A DNA stretch of 10,807 nucleotides. It comes from WHTB01 sp050699035. GTDB lineage: Bacteria; Actinomycetota; Actinomycetes; Propionibacteriales; Nocardioidaceae. Below the pieces are notes generated by a model that was given only the letters and a program-made list of their open reading frames with translations, had not been told where the DNA came from and made no database searches. Positions 1 to 7,012 of the stretch are shown in pieces. Position 1 is the stretch's first letter. The number at the start of each line of letters is the position of its first letter. The position numbers and the translations under genes were made by a program. The stretch is taken from assembly GCA_050699035.1 (NCBI GenBank), contig JBOHDE010000128.1:1-10807 (forward strand). The letters are read 5' to 3'.

Positions 1-441
1 CTGCACCTGCTCCGGCCGGCCGGCGCGGCCCCGCTCGACTCGGTGGTGCAGCGGGTCGTGCCGGCGCTGGCCGGCGTCGCGTTCGTGGTGCTGTACCTCG
101 GGACCGTGGTCACCGGCTCCGGCCCGCACGCGGGAGACGTCGACGCACCGCGCAACGGGCTGGACCCGCAGCTGTGGAGCCACGTCCACGCCGCCGGGGT
201 CTACCTGCTGGTCGGCCTGACCCTGCTCACGGTCGTGCTGCTGCGGCGCTCCGGCCCGGCCGCGGCGGTCCGGCCGGCGTACGCGCTGCTCGCCGTCGAG
301 GCCGGCCAGGGCGGCGTCGGCTTCACCCAGTACTACCTCGACCTGCCCGCGCTGCTGGTCGGCCTCCACCTGCTCGGCGCCGCCCTGCTCGCGGCCACGG
401 TCACCCACCTGCTGCTGACGGTCCGCGGCCGCTCCGGGTGA
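1..441 (+). CDS. ctaA: Heme A synthase (CtaA/COX15 family), C-terminal part; 5' end outside window
   Basis: Frame 1 is open from the first base to a TGA at 439-441, so only the last 146 residues are present. CtaA is an integral membrane enzyme that oxidises the methyl group of heme O to give heme A for aa3-type cytochrome c oxidase. The fragment shows hydrophobic helices and the actinobacterial COX15-like stretch GTVVTGSGPHAGD (window residues 34-46). It also has histidines at 61/63 (SHVHAAGVYLL) and 123 (LLVGLHLLGA), about 60 residues apart. That fits the C-terminal pair of heme-ligand histidines in this family. The motif GQGGVGFTQYYLDLP lies just before the second histidine, as expected. 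The stop codon directly abuts a large palindrome. ctaB, the preceding pathway step, lies about 2 kb away on the opposite strand. The family call is firm; the start cannot be judged. Confidence 0.9.
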   Translation: MHLLRPAGAAPLDSVVQRVVPALAGVAFVVLYLGTVVTGSGPHAGDVDAPRNGLDPQLWSHVHAAGVYLLVGLTLLTVVLLRRSGPAAAVRPAYALLAVEAGQGGVGFTQYYLDLPALLVGLHLLGAALLAATVTHLLLTVRGRSG

Positions 442-518
442 GGTGGAATTTTGCCCAATTGGGCAAAATTCGACCCGGTCCCGGCCGATCCGAGGTGGAA
501 TTTTGCCCAATTGGGCAA
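440..518. repeat. Tandem pair of AT-rich palindromes (27-bp direct repeat, 52-bp period)
   Basis: A 27-bp sequence occurs identically at 440-466 and 492-518. Each copy contains the perfect palindrome TTGCCCAATTGGGCAA (451-466 and 503-518). In copy 1 the dyad is much longer: 446-471 is a perfect 26-bp inverted repeat, and 442-475 is a 34-bp one with a single mismatched pair (445/472). Copy 2 loses symmetry outside the 16-bp core on its right side. The first dyad begins right after the ctaA stop, and the first repeat copy overlaps that stop. As RNA each copy would fold into a hairpin with an AAUU loop. The AT-rich composition stands out from the surrounding DNA. Function is unknown: a dispersed palindromic repeat, a transcription stop between convergent genes, or a protein-binding dyad are all possible. 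Confidence 0.9.
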
Positions 519-581
519 TCTTTGACGCGCGGGTGTGGGCCGGTTTCGCGGCTGGCGTACGGTTTCGCCCCACCCGAAGTT

Positions 582-617
582 CGTGCGCCCCACGCCTCGC
601 AAGGCTCGGGGTGTACG
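582..617. terminator. GC-rich imperfect hairpin in the convergent ctaA / BrkB intergenic region; possible transcription stop
   Basis: Bases 582-591 can pair with 608-617, including two G-T pairs. After a 2x2 internal loop, GCCT at 594-597 pairs with AGGC at 602-605 around a CGCA loop. Neither side is followed by a T-run, so it is not a textbook intrinsic terminator. Its place between two converging genes makes a role in ending transcription plausible. Chance folding of GC-rich DNA is the main alternative. Apart from this hairpin and the tandem palindromes I see nothing else in 442-686. Confidence 0.25.
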
Positions 618-686
618 TGGAACGGACGGTTACGCCTCGTTCCCGTCCCCGTCGGGCCGGCCGCAGGGACATACGCGCGCGAGTTG

Positions 687-1679
687 TCAGGGCGAGGGCT
701 TGTCGCGGTTCTGGCCTTTGTTGGCGAACCTGACGTCGACGGACTGGAAGCCCTTGGTGCGCTGCGCGTTGGCGTACGCGGCGTACGCACGCCGGTCGGC
801 CGGTGTCAGGTCGACGTTGTCGGTGAACGGCGTGAGCAGGGCTCGCGGGTAGAGCCGCTGGTCGTGCACGACGTTGACCTCGGCCGCGATCACCACGGTC
901 ACCGCGCCGAGGTAGATCCAGGCGACCAGGCCGAGCACCAGTGCGAACACGCTGTTGGTCATGCTCGCCTCCCGGACGACCCCGTCGACGAACGCCGCCC
1001 CGGACAGCTGCAGCAGGTGCCAGACCACCGCAGCGAGAACCGCACCCGGCGCGGCGGCCCGTAACGACTGCCGGTGCGCCGTCGCCATCCGCAGCAGGAG
1101 TACGAAGATGGCGGCGTTGAGCGTGATGGTGGCCAGCGTGACCAGGAGCTTGGGCCAGCCACCCAGGTCGACCCCGAACACATCGACCCGGCTGCCGAGC
1201 GCCGACAGCAAGGTCGTGCCGAGGATGGCGAACCCGGCGGTGATGAGCAGGACCATGCTGCGCAGCCTCGACAGGAACGGGTTGGGGCGCCGGTTGCGTG
1301 GCACCGCCCAGGCGACGTTCATCGCGTTCTGGGTGGCCTGGGCGATGCCGAGCGCGCCGTACACCAGGCCGAGGGCGCCGACCAGCACCCCGGCGCCGCT
1401 GCCGGGCAGACCCTCCGGCCGGCCGAGCTGGTCACCGATCACTGGGAACTGGCTGAGCGCCGAGTCGAGGATCCAGTCCCGGAGGTCCGGGTTGCCCTGC
1501 AGCACGATGCCGAGGACCGACGAGCCCAGCAGCAGCAACGGGACGATGGACAAGAACGCATAGAACGTGATCAGCGCGGCCAGGTAGTGGCCCTGGTCGT
1601 CGAAGTACTTGTAGACGACCGCAAGCGGGAAGCCGGCCCACCGATGGCGTCGCTGGAACGCGTCCAACCGCTCGGTCAT
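687..1679 (-). CDS. YihY/virulence factor BrkB family integral membrane protein
   Basis: A 330-residue protein with about six hydrophobic helices. The family-typical N-terminal region runs YKYFDDQGHYLAALITFY and on through AFLSIVPLLLL (about residues 23-51), where a polar GHYLAA-type segment enters the first helix. Later hydrophobic blocks include VLVGALGLVYGALGIAQATQ, the SMVLLITAGFAILGTTLLSAL region and VFALVLGLVAWIYLGAVTVV. The tail is charged and Lys/Arg-rich. Family members are inner-membrane proteins; older names suggest ribonuclease BN or serum resistance, but the true function is not established. I start at the ATG at 1679. The frame extends to 1787, but that stretch would overlap the neighbouring gene and looks like low-complexity shadow sequence. 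The Shine-Dalgarno (GGGGAG) lies only 1 nt from this ATG, so the start is not certain. It follows the uncharacterised gene by 31 nt on the same strand and may be its operon partner. Confidence 0.88.
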   Translation of the reverse strand: MTERLDAFQRRHRWAGFPLAVVYKYFDDQGHYLAALITFYAFLSIVPLLLLGSSVLGIVLQGNPDLRDWILDSALSQFPVIGDQLGRPEGLPGSGAGVLVGALGLVYGALGIAQATQNAMNVAWAVPRNRRPNPFLSRLRSMVLLITAGFAILGTTLLSALGSRVDVFGVDLGGWPKLLVTLATITLNAAIFVLLLRMATAHRQSLRAAAPGAVLAAVVWHLLQLSGAAFVDGVVREASMTNSVFALVLGLVAWIYLGAVTVVIAAEVNVVHDQRLYPRALLTPFTDNVDLTPADRRAYAAYANAQRTKGFQSVDVRFANKGQNRDKPSP

Positions 1680-1710
1680 GCTCCCCGACGCTACCCGGAC
1701 GCGAGGGGCG

Positions 1711-2415
1711 TCAGCAGGCGGCGGTCTCCGCCGGGTGGCACACATCGGCCCAGGCGGCCGGCTCGAGCGGTGCGGCCGACCGGTCACGGCCCGACCACAG
1801 CACGCAGTCGTCGATCACGGCCACCAGCAGGTCGTACATCCGCTCGTCCGCGTCGGACACGCACGCCGTCGCGATGCCCTGGACGCCGCAACGCACGATC
1901 GTCGGTGCGGAGTCGCGGCGGAAGCGACGGACCGACACCTGCGTGTAGCGGGAGAACTTGCGCGCCCACCGCTCGGCGTGTGGGGCCGAGGCCAGCGCCC
2001 GTCGGCTGGAGTCCCGCAACGAGCCCGGCTCACGGCCGTCGAGGTCGGCGAGCATCCGCTCGCAGGCGAACACGCCCACCGCGAGCGCCTGCTGCCGCTC
2101 CGCGGGCGCGATCGGCAGCGCGCTGGTGGCCGTGTGCAGGGCGATCTCGGCGTCCCAGCGCACCTCCTCGCTGGTCAACCCGATGACCGACGGGATCAAC
2201 GGCGCCAGCCGCGGCCGCGCCTGGTCGGACGTGTGGTCGTTGACCAGCCGTGCCAGGGAGGACAGCAGCGGATGGGTGCAGGACGGATGGTCACTCCACC
2301 GCTCGCCGGCGAGGAACGACGCGAGCTCCATGAAGCAGGCACCGCGCCGCGGGTTGCGGTGCTTGCCCCGCGCAAGCAACGGGAGCAGGTCCGGATGGTC
2401 GGTGCTGACAGCCAC
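1711..2415 (-). CDS. Uncharacterised actinobacterial protein, 234 aa
   Basis: I do not recognise a domain of known function. The protein is soluble-looking, with no signal peptide or membrane helix. It has a notable patch RRGACFMELASFLAGERWSD followed by HPSCTHPLLSSLARLVND (about residues 23-60), which has the look of a conserved core. The C-terminal half is Arg- and Ala-rich, then DERMYDLLVAVIDDCVLW near the end. Several cysteines and histidines are present but form no clear metal-binding pattern. I chose the GTG at 2415 because GGGGTGAG (2426-2419) sits 7 nt upstream, a good ribosome site. The frame continues to a GTG at 2445 with a weaker site. It lies 114 nt downstream of ctaB and 31 nt upstream of the BrkB-family gene, all on the minus strand, so co-transcription with either is possible. 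The coding call is strong because the opposite-strand frames look like shadows. Confidence 0.75.
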   Translation of the reverse strand: MAVSTDHPDLLPLLARGKHRNPRRGACFMELASFLAGERWSDHPSCTHPLLSSLARLVNDHTSDQARPRLAPLIPSVIGLTSEEVRWDAEIALHTATSALPIAPAERQQALAVGVFACERMLADLDGREPGSLRDSSRRALASAPHAERWARKFSRYTQVSVRRFRRDSAPTIVRCGVQGIATACVSDADERMYDLLVAVIDDCVLWSGRDRSAAPLEPAAWADVCHPAETAAC

Positions 2416-2418
2416 GAG

Positions 2419-2426
2419 CTCACCCC
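2419..2426 (-). promoter_or_regulatory. Ribosome binding site deciding the start of the uncharacterised gene
   Basis: Read on the minus strand the sequence is GGGGTGAG, closely complementary to the 3' end of 16S rRNA. It is spaced 7 nt from GTG at 2415. It favours this start over the in-frame GTG at 2445, which would add ten residues. Confidence 0.5.
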
Positions 2427-2529
2427 ACAAGGGACGCACGAACACTTTGCCCCAGTCTGCGCCTCGCTGCCGACAGATGACAACGGGTATGTCCCAGCGG
2501 GTGGCCCAGGTGCCGGTTCAGCGGGTGGA

Positions 2530-3480
2530 TCAGCCCAGCAGGATCGGGTCGACCGCGACCGCCACGAACAAGATGGCGAGATACATGTTCGACCAGTGGA
2601 ACAGCCGCATCGGCCGGAGCCCGGCGCCCTCCGCACCGCGCCGAGCCCGTCCCTGCAGCAGGTGCGCCTCGACCAGCAGCCACCCGCCGAGCAGGGCGGC
2701 GACCGCGGGATAGAACCAGCCGGTGCCCGCGACCGGCCACAGCACCAGGCTGGTCGCCACGGTCAGGTAGGAGTACGCGGTGATCTCGGCCGCCACCCGG
2801 CGCGGCGTCGCGACGACCGGCAGCATCGGCACGGCGGCCGCGGCATAGTCGTCGCGGTAGCGGAACGCCAGCGCCCAGGTGTGCGGCGGCGTCCAGAAGA
2901 ACACCACCAGGAACAGCACGACCGGAGTCCAAGCGAGCGACCCGGTGACCGCGGTCCAGCCGATCAGGGCCGGGAAGCAGCCGGCCGCCCCGCCCCAGAC
3001 GACGTTGTGAGCCGTCCGCCGCTTCAGCAGCAGGGTGTAGCCGAGGACGTAGAACAGGTTCGCGGCCAGCGCCAGCATCGACGACAACCAGTTGACGAGG
3101 AGGCCGAGCCAGAGCGTGGACACGACGCCGAGCACCAGGCCGAACACCAGTGCGGCGGTGGGCGTGACCGCGTGCCGTGGCAGCGGACGGCGCCGGGTGC
3201 GGCGCATCTGCTCGTCGATGTCGCGGTCGAGTACGCAGTTGAGTGCATTGGCCGACCCGGCCGACAGGGTGCCGCCGACCATGGTCGCGACGACCAGCCA
3301 TAGCCCGGGGACCCCGCGCTCGGCCAGGAACATCACCGGGACCGTGGTGACGAGCAGCAGCTCGATGATGCGTGGCTTGGTCAGGCCGACATACGCCCCG
3401 ATCACGTGCCGCCACGACGGCGCATCGGCCCGGACCGTGCCGTGCGCAAGCACCGGCACCTGCGGTTCGATGGCCGTCAC
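2530..3480 (-). CDS. ctaB: Protoheme IX farnesyltransferase (heme O synthase)
   Basis: A 316-residue UbiA-superfamily membrane prenyltransferase that attaches a farnesyl group to protoheme IX, giving heme O, the substrate of CtaA. Visible motifs are TKPRI at residues 34-38; the Asp-rich NCVLDRDID motif (N81, D85, D89), which binds the Mg-diphosphate of the prenyl donor; and FWTPPHTWALAFRYRDDY at 195-212, the second Asp motif typical of CtaB rather than other UbiA members. About eight to nine hydrophobic helices are spread along the protein, and the length is usual for the family. I use GTG at 3480, with GAGG (3489-3486) 5 nt upstream. The frame runs open to 3780 but that part overlaps tkt and is not CtaB-like. 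It is divergent from tkt with a 172-bp gap, an arrangement common in actinomycetes. Confidence 0.95.
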   Translation of the reverse strand: MTAIEPQVPVLAHGTVRADAPSWRHVIGAYVGLTKPRIIELLLVTTVPVMFLAERGVPGLWLVVATMVGGTLSAGSANALNCVLDRDIDEQMRRTRRRPLPRHAVTPTAALVFGLVLGVVSTLWLGLLVNWLSSMLALAANLFYVLGYTLLLKRRTAHNVVWGGAAGCFPALIGWTAVTGSLAWTPVVLFLVVFFWTPPHTWALAFRYRDDYAAAAVPMLPVVATPRRVAAEITAYSYLTVATSLVLWPVAGTGWFYPAVAALLGGWLLVEAHLLQGRARRGAEGAGLRPMRLFHWSNMYLAILFVAVAVDPILLG

Positions 3481-3538
3481 GAAAACCTCGGTCTGCTCAG
3501 CGAGAGTTGCCGGAGCTTCCGCCCGGCGGATCGCCCCG

Positions 3539-3544
3539 AGTCTA
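3539..3544 (-). promoter_or_regulatory. Candidate -10 element for ctaB
   Basis: On the minus strand this reads TAGACT, fitting the TANNNT pattern of the main actinobacterial sigma factor. It lies about 60 nt upstream of the ctaB GTG. No convincing -35 is present at 16-18 bp spacing, so this rests on the -10 alone. Confidence 0.3.
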
Positions 3545-3604
3545 GTGCCGTACAGCCGCGCCGTCCGACCCGCCCCGAGGGTGCAGCGGCTGGGGTGGCG
3601 GCGG

Positions 3605-3610
3605 TAGCGT
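3605..3610 (+). promoter_or_regulatory. Candidate -10 element for the tkt operon
   Basis: TAGCGT fits TANNNT and would start transcription about 35 nt before the tkt GTG, leaving room for the ribosome site AAGGG at 3639-3643. The -35 region is not recognisable. In GC-rich DNA such hexamers can occur by chance. Confidence 0.25.
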
Positions 3611-3652
3611 CGTGCCTGTCCGACCCGTGACCTGACAGAAGGGCTCACCGCC

Positions 3653-5833
3653 GTGGGCAACGCCGAGCCAGCCGCACCGACACCGCTGCCGTGGACCGAC
3701 CTCGACCAGCGTGCGGTCGACACGATCCGGGTGCTTGCGATGGATTCCGTCGAGCAGGTCGGCAACGGCCACCCGGGCACGGCGATGAGCCTCGCGCCCG
3801 CCGCCTACCTGCTGTACCAGCGGCTGATGCGGCACAACCCCGCCGACCCCGACTGGGCCGGCCGCGACCGGTTCGTGCTGTCCGCCGGGCACTCCAGCCT
3901 CACTCAGTACATCCAGCTGTACCTCGGCGGCTTCGGCCTCGAGCTCGACGACCTCAGGGCCCTCCGTACGTGGAACAGCCTGACCCCCGGCCACCCCGAG
4001 CACGGCCACACTAAGGGCGTCGAGACGACCACCGGCCCACTCGGCCAGGGCGTCGGCAACGCCGTCGGCATGGCGATGGCGGCCCGCCGTGAGCGCGGCC
4101 TGCTCGACCCCGACGCCGCCGACGGCCAGAGCCCGTTCGACCACCAGATCTACTGCATCGCCAGCGACGGCGACCTGCAGGAGGGCGTCTCGTCGGAAGC
4201 GTCGTCGTTGGCCGGCCACCAGCGGCTCGGCAACCTCACGCTGGTCTACGACGACAACAAGATCTCGATCGAGGACGACACGGCGGTCGCGTTCACCGAG
4301 GACGTCGCGGCGCGCTACGCGGCGTACGGCTGGCACGTGCAGGTGGTCGACTGGACCAACGACGACGACGGCTACGAGGAGGACGTGCAGGGCCTCTGGG
4401 ACGCGCTGCAGGCGGCCAAGGCAGAGACCGGCCGTCCCAGCTTCATCCAGCTGCGCACGATCATCGCCTGGCCGGCACCCACCGCCCAGAACACCGGCAA
4501 GGCGCACGGGTCGGCACTCGGCGCCGAGGAGGTCGCTGCCACCAAGAAGGTGCTCGGCTTCGACCCGGACCAGAGCTTCGCGGTCGCCGACGACGTACTC
4601 GCGCACACCCGTGGGCTGCGCGAGCGGGGTGCGGCGGAGCAGGCGGAGTGGCAGGGCCGGTTCGACACCTGGCGGGCGGCCGCCGGCGACCGCGCCGACC
4701 TGTTCGACCGGATGCGTGAGCGCCGGCTCCCGGACGGCTGGTCCGAGGCGCTGCCGAGCTTCGACGCGGACGAGAAAGGCATCGCGACCCGCAAGGCGAG
4801 CGGCGAGGTGCTGTCCGCGATCGCCGCCGGGCTGCCCGAGCTGTGGGGCGGCTCGGCCGACCTGGCCGAGTCCAACAACACGACACCGAAGGGCGAGACG
4901 TCGTTCGTGCCGCCCGAGCACGCCACCAAGATGTGGCCCGGCGACTGGTACGGCCGGGTCCTGCACTTCGGCATCCGCGAGCACGGCATGGGATCGATCC
5001 TCAACGGCATCGCGCTGCACGGCGGCACCCGGCCGTACGGCGGCACGTTCCTGGTGTTCAGCGACTACATGCGGCCGTCGGTGCGGCTGGCGGCACTGAT
5101 GAAGCTGCCGGTGACGTACGTGTGGACGCACGACTCCATCGGCCTCGGGGAGGACGGCCCCACGCACCAGCCGATCGAGCACCTGGCCGCGCTGCGCGCG
5201 ATCCCCGGCCTCGACGTGGTCCGGCCCGCCGACGCCAACGAGACCACCGTCGCCTGGCGCACTGTCCTCGGGCACACCAACCGGCCCGCCGGCCTGGCGC
5301 TCACCCGGCAGAACGTCCCGACCTTCCCGCGCGGCAGCGAGGGGTACGCCGACGCCGAGGGAGTCGCCAAGGGCGCCTACGTACTCCTCGACGCCGAGGA
5401 TGGCGACCCCGATGTCGTCTTGGTGGGTACGGGGTCGGAGGTGCAGCTCGCCGTCGCGGCGCGGACCGCGCTGGCCGCCGACGGAGTGCAGGCCCGGGTC
5501 GTCTCGATGCCGTGCCGGGAGTGGTTCGACGAGCAGGACGCCGCCTACCGCGACGCGGTGATCCCGCCGGCCGTCAAGGCGCGGGTGTCGGTCGAGGCCG
5601 GGGTGGCCGAGGGCTGGCGCGAGGTGGTCGGCGACGCCGGCCGGATCGTCAGCATCGACCACTACGGGGCATCGGCCGACTTCGCGACGGTGTACCGCGA
5701 GTTCGGAATCACGGCCGAGGCGGTGGCCCAGGCGGCCCGCGACAGCATCGCCGCCGCCGCCGAGCTGGGCGGCAAGGCCGCCTCCGTCTTCACCTCCGCC
5801 CACGGCCCCGTCGGTCCGGCCGACGAAGGCTGA
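3653..5833 (+). CDS. tkt: Transketolase
   Basis: A 726-residue ThDP-dependent enzyme (EC 2.2.1.1) that moves two-carbon units between ketoses and aldoses in the non-oxidative pentose phosphate pathway. In order: GNGHPGTAM at residues 37-45; the ThDP/Mg motif from SDGDLQEG (171-178; D172) to DDNKIS (200-205; N202); then the pyrimidine domain with FGIREHGMGS (E443, the glutamate expected to activate the cofactor) and HDSIGLGEDGPTHQPIEHLA. The C-terminal domain follows to the stop. The length is slightly above the usual 660-700 residues, mostly from small insertions and a short Pro/Ala-rich N-terminus. The GTG at 3653 has AAGGG 9 nt upstream, and LPWTDLDQRAVDTIRVLAMD at the N-terminus is family-like. 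It is the first gene of the five-gene plus-strand operon, 54 nt before tal. Confidence 0.97.
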   Translation: MGNAEPAAPTPLPWTDLDQRAVDTIRVLAMDSVEQVGNGHPGTAMSLAPAAYLLYQRLMRHNPADPDWAGRDRFVLSAGHSSLTQYIQLYLGGFGLELDDLRALRTWNSLTPGHPEHGHTKGVETTTGPLGQGVGNAVGMAMAARRERGLLDPDAADGQSPFDHQIYCIASDGDLQEGVSSEASSLAGHQRLGNLTLVYDDNKISIEDDTAVAFTEDVAARYAAYGWHVQVVDWTNDDDGYEEDVQGLWDALQAAKAETGRPSFIQLRTIIAWPAPTAQNTGKAHGSALGAEEVAATKKVLGFDPDQSFAVADDVLAHTRGLRERGAAEQAEWQGRFDTWRAAAGDRADLFDRMRERRLPDGWSEALPSFDADEKGIATRKASGEVLSAIAAGLPELWGGSADLAESNNTTPKGETSFVPPEHATKMWPGDWYGRVLHFGIREHGMGSILNGIALHGGTRPYGGTFLVFSDYMRPSVRLAALMKLPVTYVWTHDSIGLGEDGPTHQPIEHLAALRAIPGLDVVRPADANETTVAWRTVLGHTNRPAGLALTRQNVPTFPRGSEGYADAEGVAKGAYVLLDAEDGDPDVVLVGTGSEVQLAVAARTALAADGVQARVVSMPCREWFDEQDAAYRDAVIPPAVKARVSVEAGVAEGWREVVGDAGRIVSIDHYGASADFATVYREFGITAEAVAQAARDSIAAAAELGGKAASVFTSAHGPVGPADEG

Positions 5834-5887
5834 GCACACCGTCCAAGCCCGAAGTTCAGACCAGTCACGCAGAGAAGGGTCGTAGCA

Positions 5888-7012
5888 ATGAAGGATCGGC
5901 TGAAGGCGCTGTCCGACGCGGGCGTGTCCGTCTGGCTCGACGACATCTCGCGCGAGCGGCTGCGCACGGGCCAGCTCCAGCAGCTGCTCGACGACAAACA
6001 CGTCGTCGGGGTCACCTCCAACCCGACGATCTTCGCGAAGGCGGTCTCCGACGCGGACGACTACGCCGAGCAGATCCATGACCTCGCGGTCCGTGAGCTC
6101 GGCGTCGACGAGGCGGTGCGGATGATCACGACGTACGACGTGCGCTGGGGCTGCGAGGTGATGCGACCGGCCTATGACGCCAGTGACGGTGTCGACGGCC
6201 GCGTCTCGATCGAGGTCGACCCGCGGCTCGCGCACGACACCGAGGCGACCATCGCCGAGGCCAAGGGCCTGTCGTGGATGATCGACCGGCCCAACCTGTA
6301 CGTGAAGATCCCGGCCACCGAGGCCGGCCTGCCGGCGATCACCGCGACGCTGGCCGAGGGCATCAGCGTCAACGTCACGCTGATCTTCTCCCTCGACCGC
6401 TACTCCGCGGTGATGGAGGCCTTCCTGAGCGGGCTCGAGCAGGCCAAGGAGAACGGCCACGACCTCGCGACCGTCCACTCGGTGGCGTCGTTCTTCGTCA
6501 GCCGGGTCGACACCGAGGTCGACAAGCGGCTCGACAAGATCGGCTCCGACGAGGCGGCGGCGTTGCGCAGCAAGGCAGCCATCGCGAACGCGCGGCTCGC
6601 GTACCAACGCTTCGAGAAGGTCTTCTCCGGTGCGCGTTGGACGGCGCTCGAGGCCGCGGGTGCGCACAAGCAGCGCCCGCTGTGGGCGTCGACGTCGGTG
6701 AAGGACCCCAACCTGCCGGACACGATGTACGTCACCGAGCTGGTCGTCCCCGATGTCGTCAACACGATGCCGGAAGGCACCATCGAGGCGTTCGCCGACC
6801 ACGGCGAGGTGAAGGGCGACCTGGTGAGCACCCAGTACGCCGACGCACAGGACGTGTTCGACCGGCTAGCCGCGCTGGGCGTGGAGTACGACGACGTCGT
6901 CCAGGTGCTCGAGGAGGAAGGCGTGCAGAAGTTCGAGGCCTCGTGGACCGAGCTGCTCGAGACCGTCACAACGGCCCTGAAGGACGCGGCTCCGAAGGGG
7001 GCCGAGGCGTGA
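5888..7012 (+). CDS. tal: Transaldolase
   Basis: A 374-residue transaldolase (EC 2.2.1.2) of the longer actinobacterial/cyanobacterial type. It transfers a dihydroxyacetone unit from sedoheptulose-7-phosphate to glyceraldehyde-3-phosphate. Features are GVSVWLDDISRERL near the N-terminus, the TSNPTIF motif at residues 43-49, and the Schiff-base lysine K140 in NLYVKIPATEAG. Then come NVTLIFSLDRY and, towards the C-terminus, RPLWASTSVKDPNLPDTMYV, both typical. The ATG at 5888 has GAAGGG 8 nt upstream. The stop TGA (7010-7012) overlaps the GTG start of pgi by 4 nt, so translation of the two is probably coupled. In some bacteria Tal and Pgi occur as one fused protein; here they are separate reading frames in adjacent position. 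Confidence 0.97.
   Translation: MKDRLKALSDAGVSVWLDDISRERLRTGQLQQLLDDKHVVGVTSNPTIFAKAVSDADDYAEQIHDLAVRELGVDEAVRMITTYDVRWGCEVMRPAYDASDGVDGRVSIEVDPRLAHDTEATIAEAKGLSWMIDRPNLYVKIPATEAGLPAITATLAEGISVNVTLIFSLDRYSAVMEAFLSGLEQAKENGHDLATVHSVASFFVSRVDTEVDKRLDKIGSDEAAALRSKAAIANARLAYQRFEKVFSGARWTALEAAGAHKQRPLWASTSVKDPNLPDTMYVTELVVPDVVNTMPEGTIEAFADHGEVKGDLVSTQYADAQDVFDRLAALGVEYDDVVQVLEEEGVQKFEASWTELLETVTTALKDAAPKGAEA

Noticed and set aside
440..518. CRISPR-like array from the two direct repeats
   Set aside because: Only two copies with a 25-bp spacer, a strongly palindromic repeat and no cas genes; it is a tandem palindrome instead.
1680..1787. N-terminal extension of the BrkB-family protein to 1787
   Set aside because: It would overlap the upstream gene by 77 nt, and the added residues are Arg/Pro-rich with no family resemblance.
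2495..2528. Ten-base direct repeat CAGCGGGTGG at 2495-2504 and 2519-2528 between ctaB and the uncharacterised gene
   Set aside because: Short and GC-rich, with no dyad and no promoter-like context; likely chance.
1074..3303. Long plus-strand open frames (1074-2186 and 1678-3303) across the ctaB, uncharacterised and BrkB genes
   Set aside because: Arg/Gln/Pro-rich shadow translations; the minus strand carries coherent hydrophobic CtaB and BrkB proteins with family motifs.
3481..3780. N-terminal extension of CtaB to 3780
   Set aside because: It would run into tkt on the opposite strand, and the sequence before the GTG at 3480 is not CtaB-like; a GAGG site supports 3480.
3542..6802. A 1086-codon open frame on the minus strand opposite tkt and tal
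   Set aside because: Antisense shadow of high-GC coding sequence: the translation is Arg/Val/Gly/Asp-rich low complexity without domain signatures, while the plus strand encodes clear Tkt and Tal.
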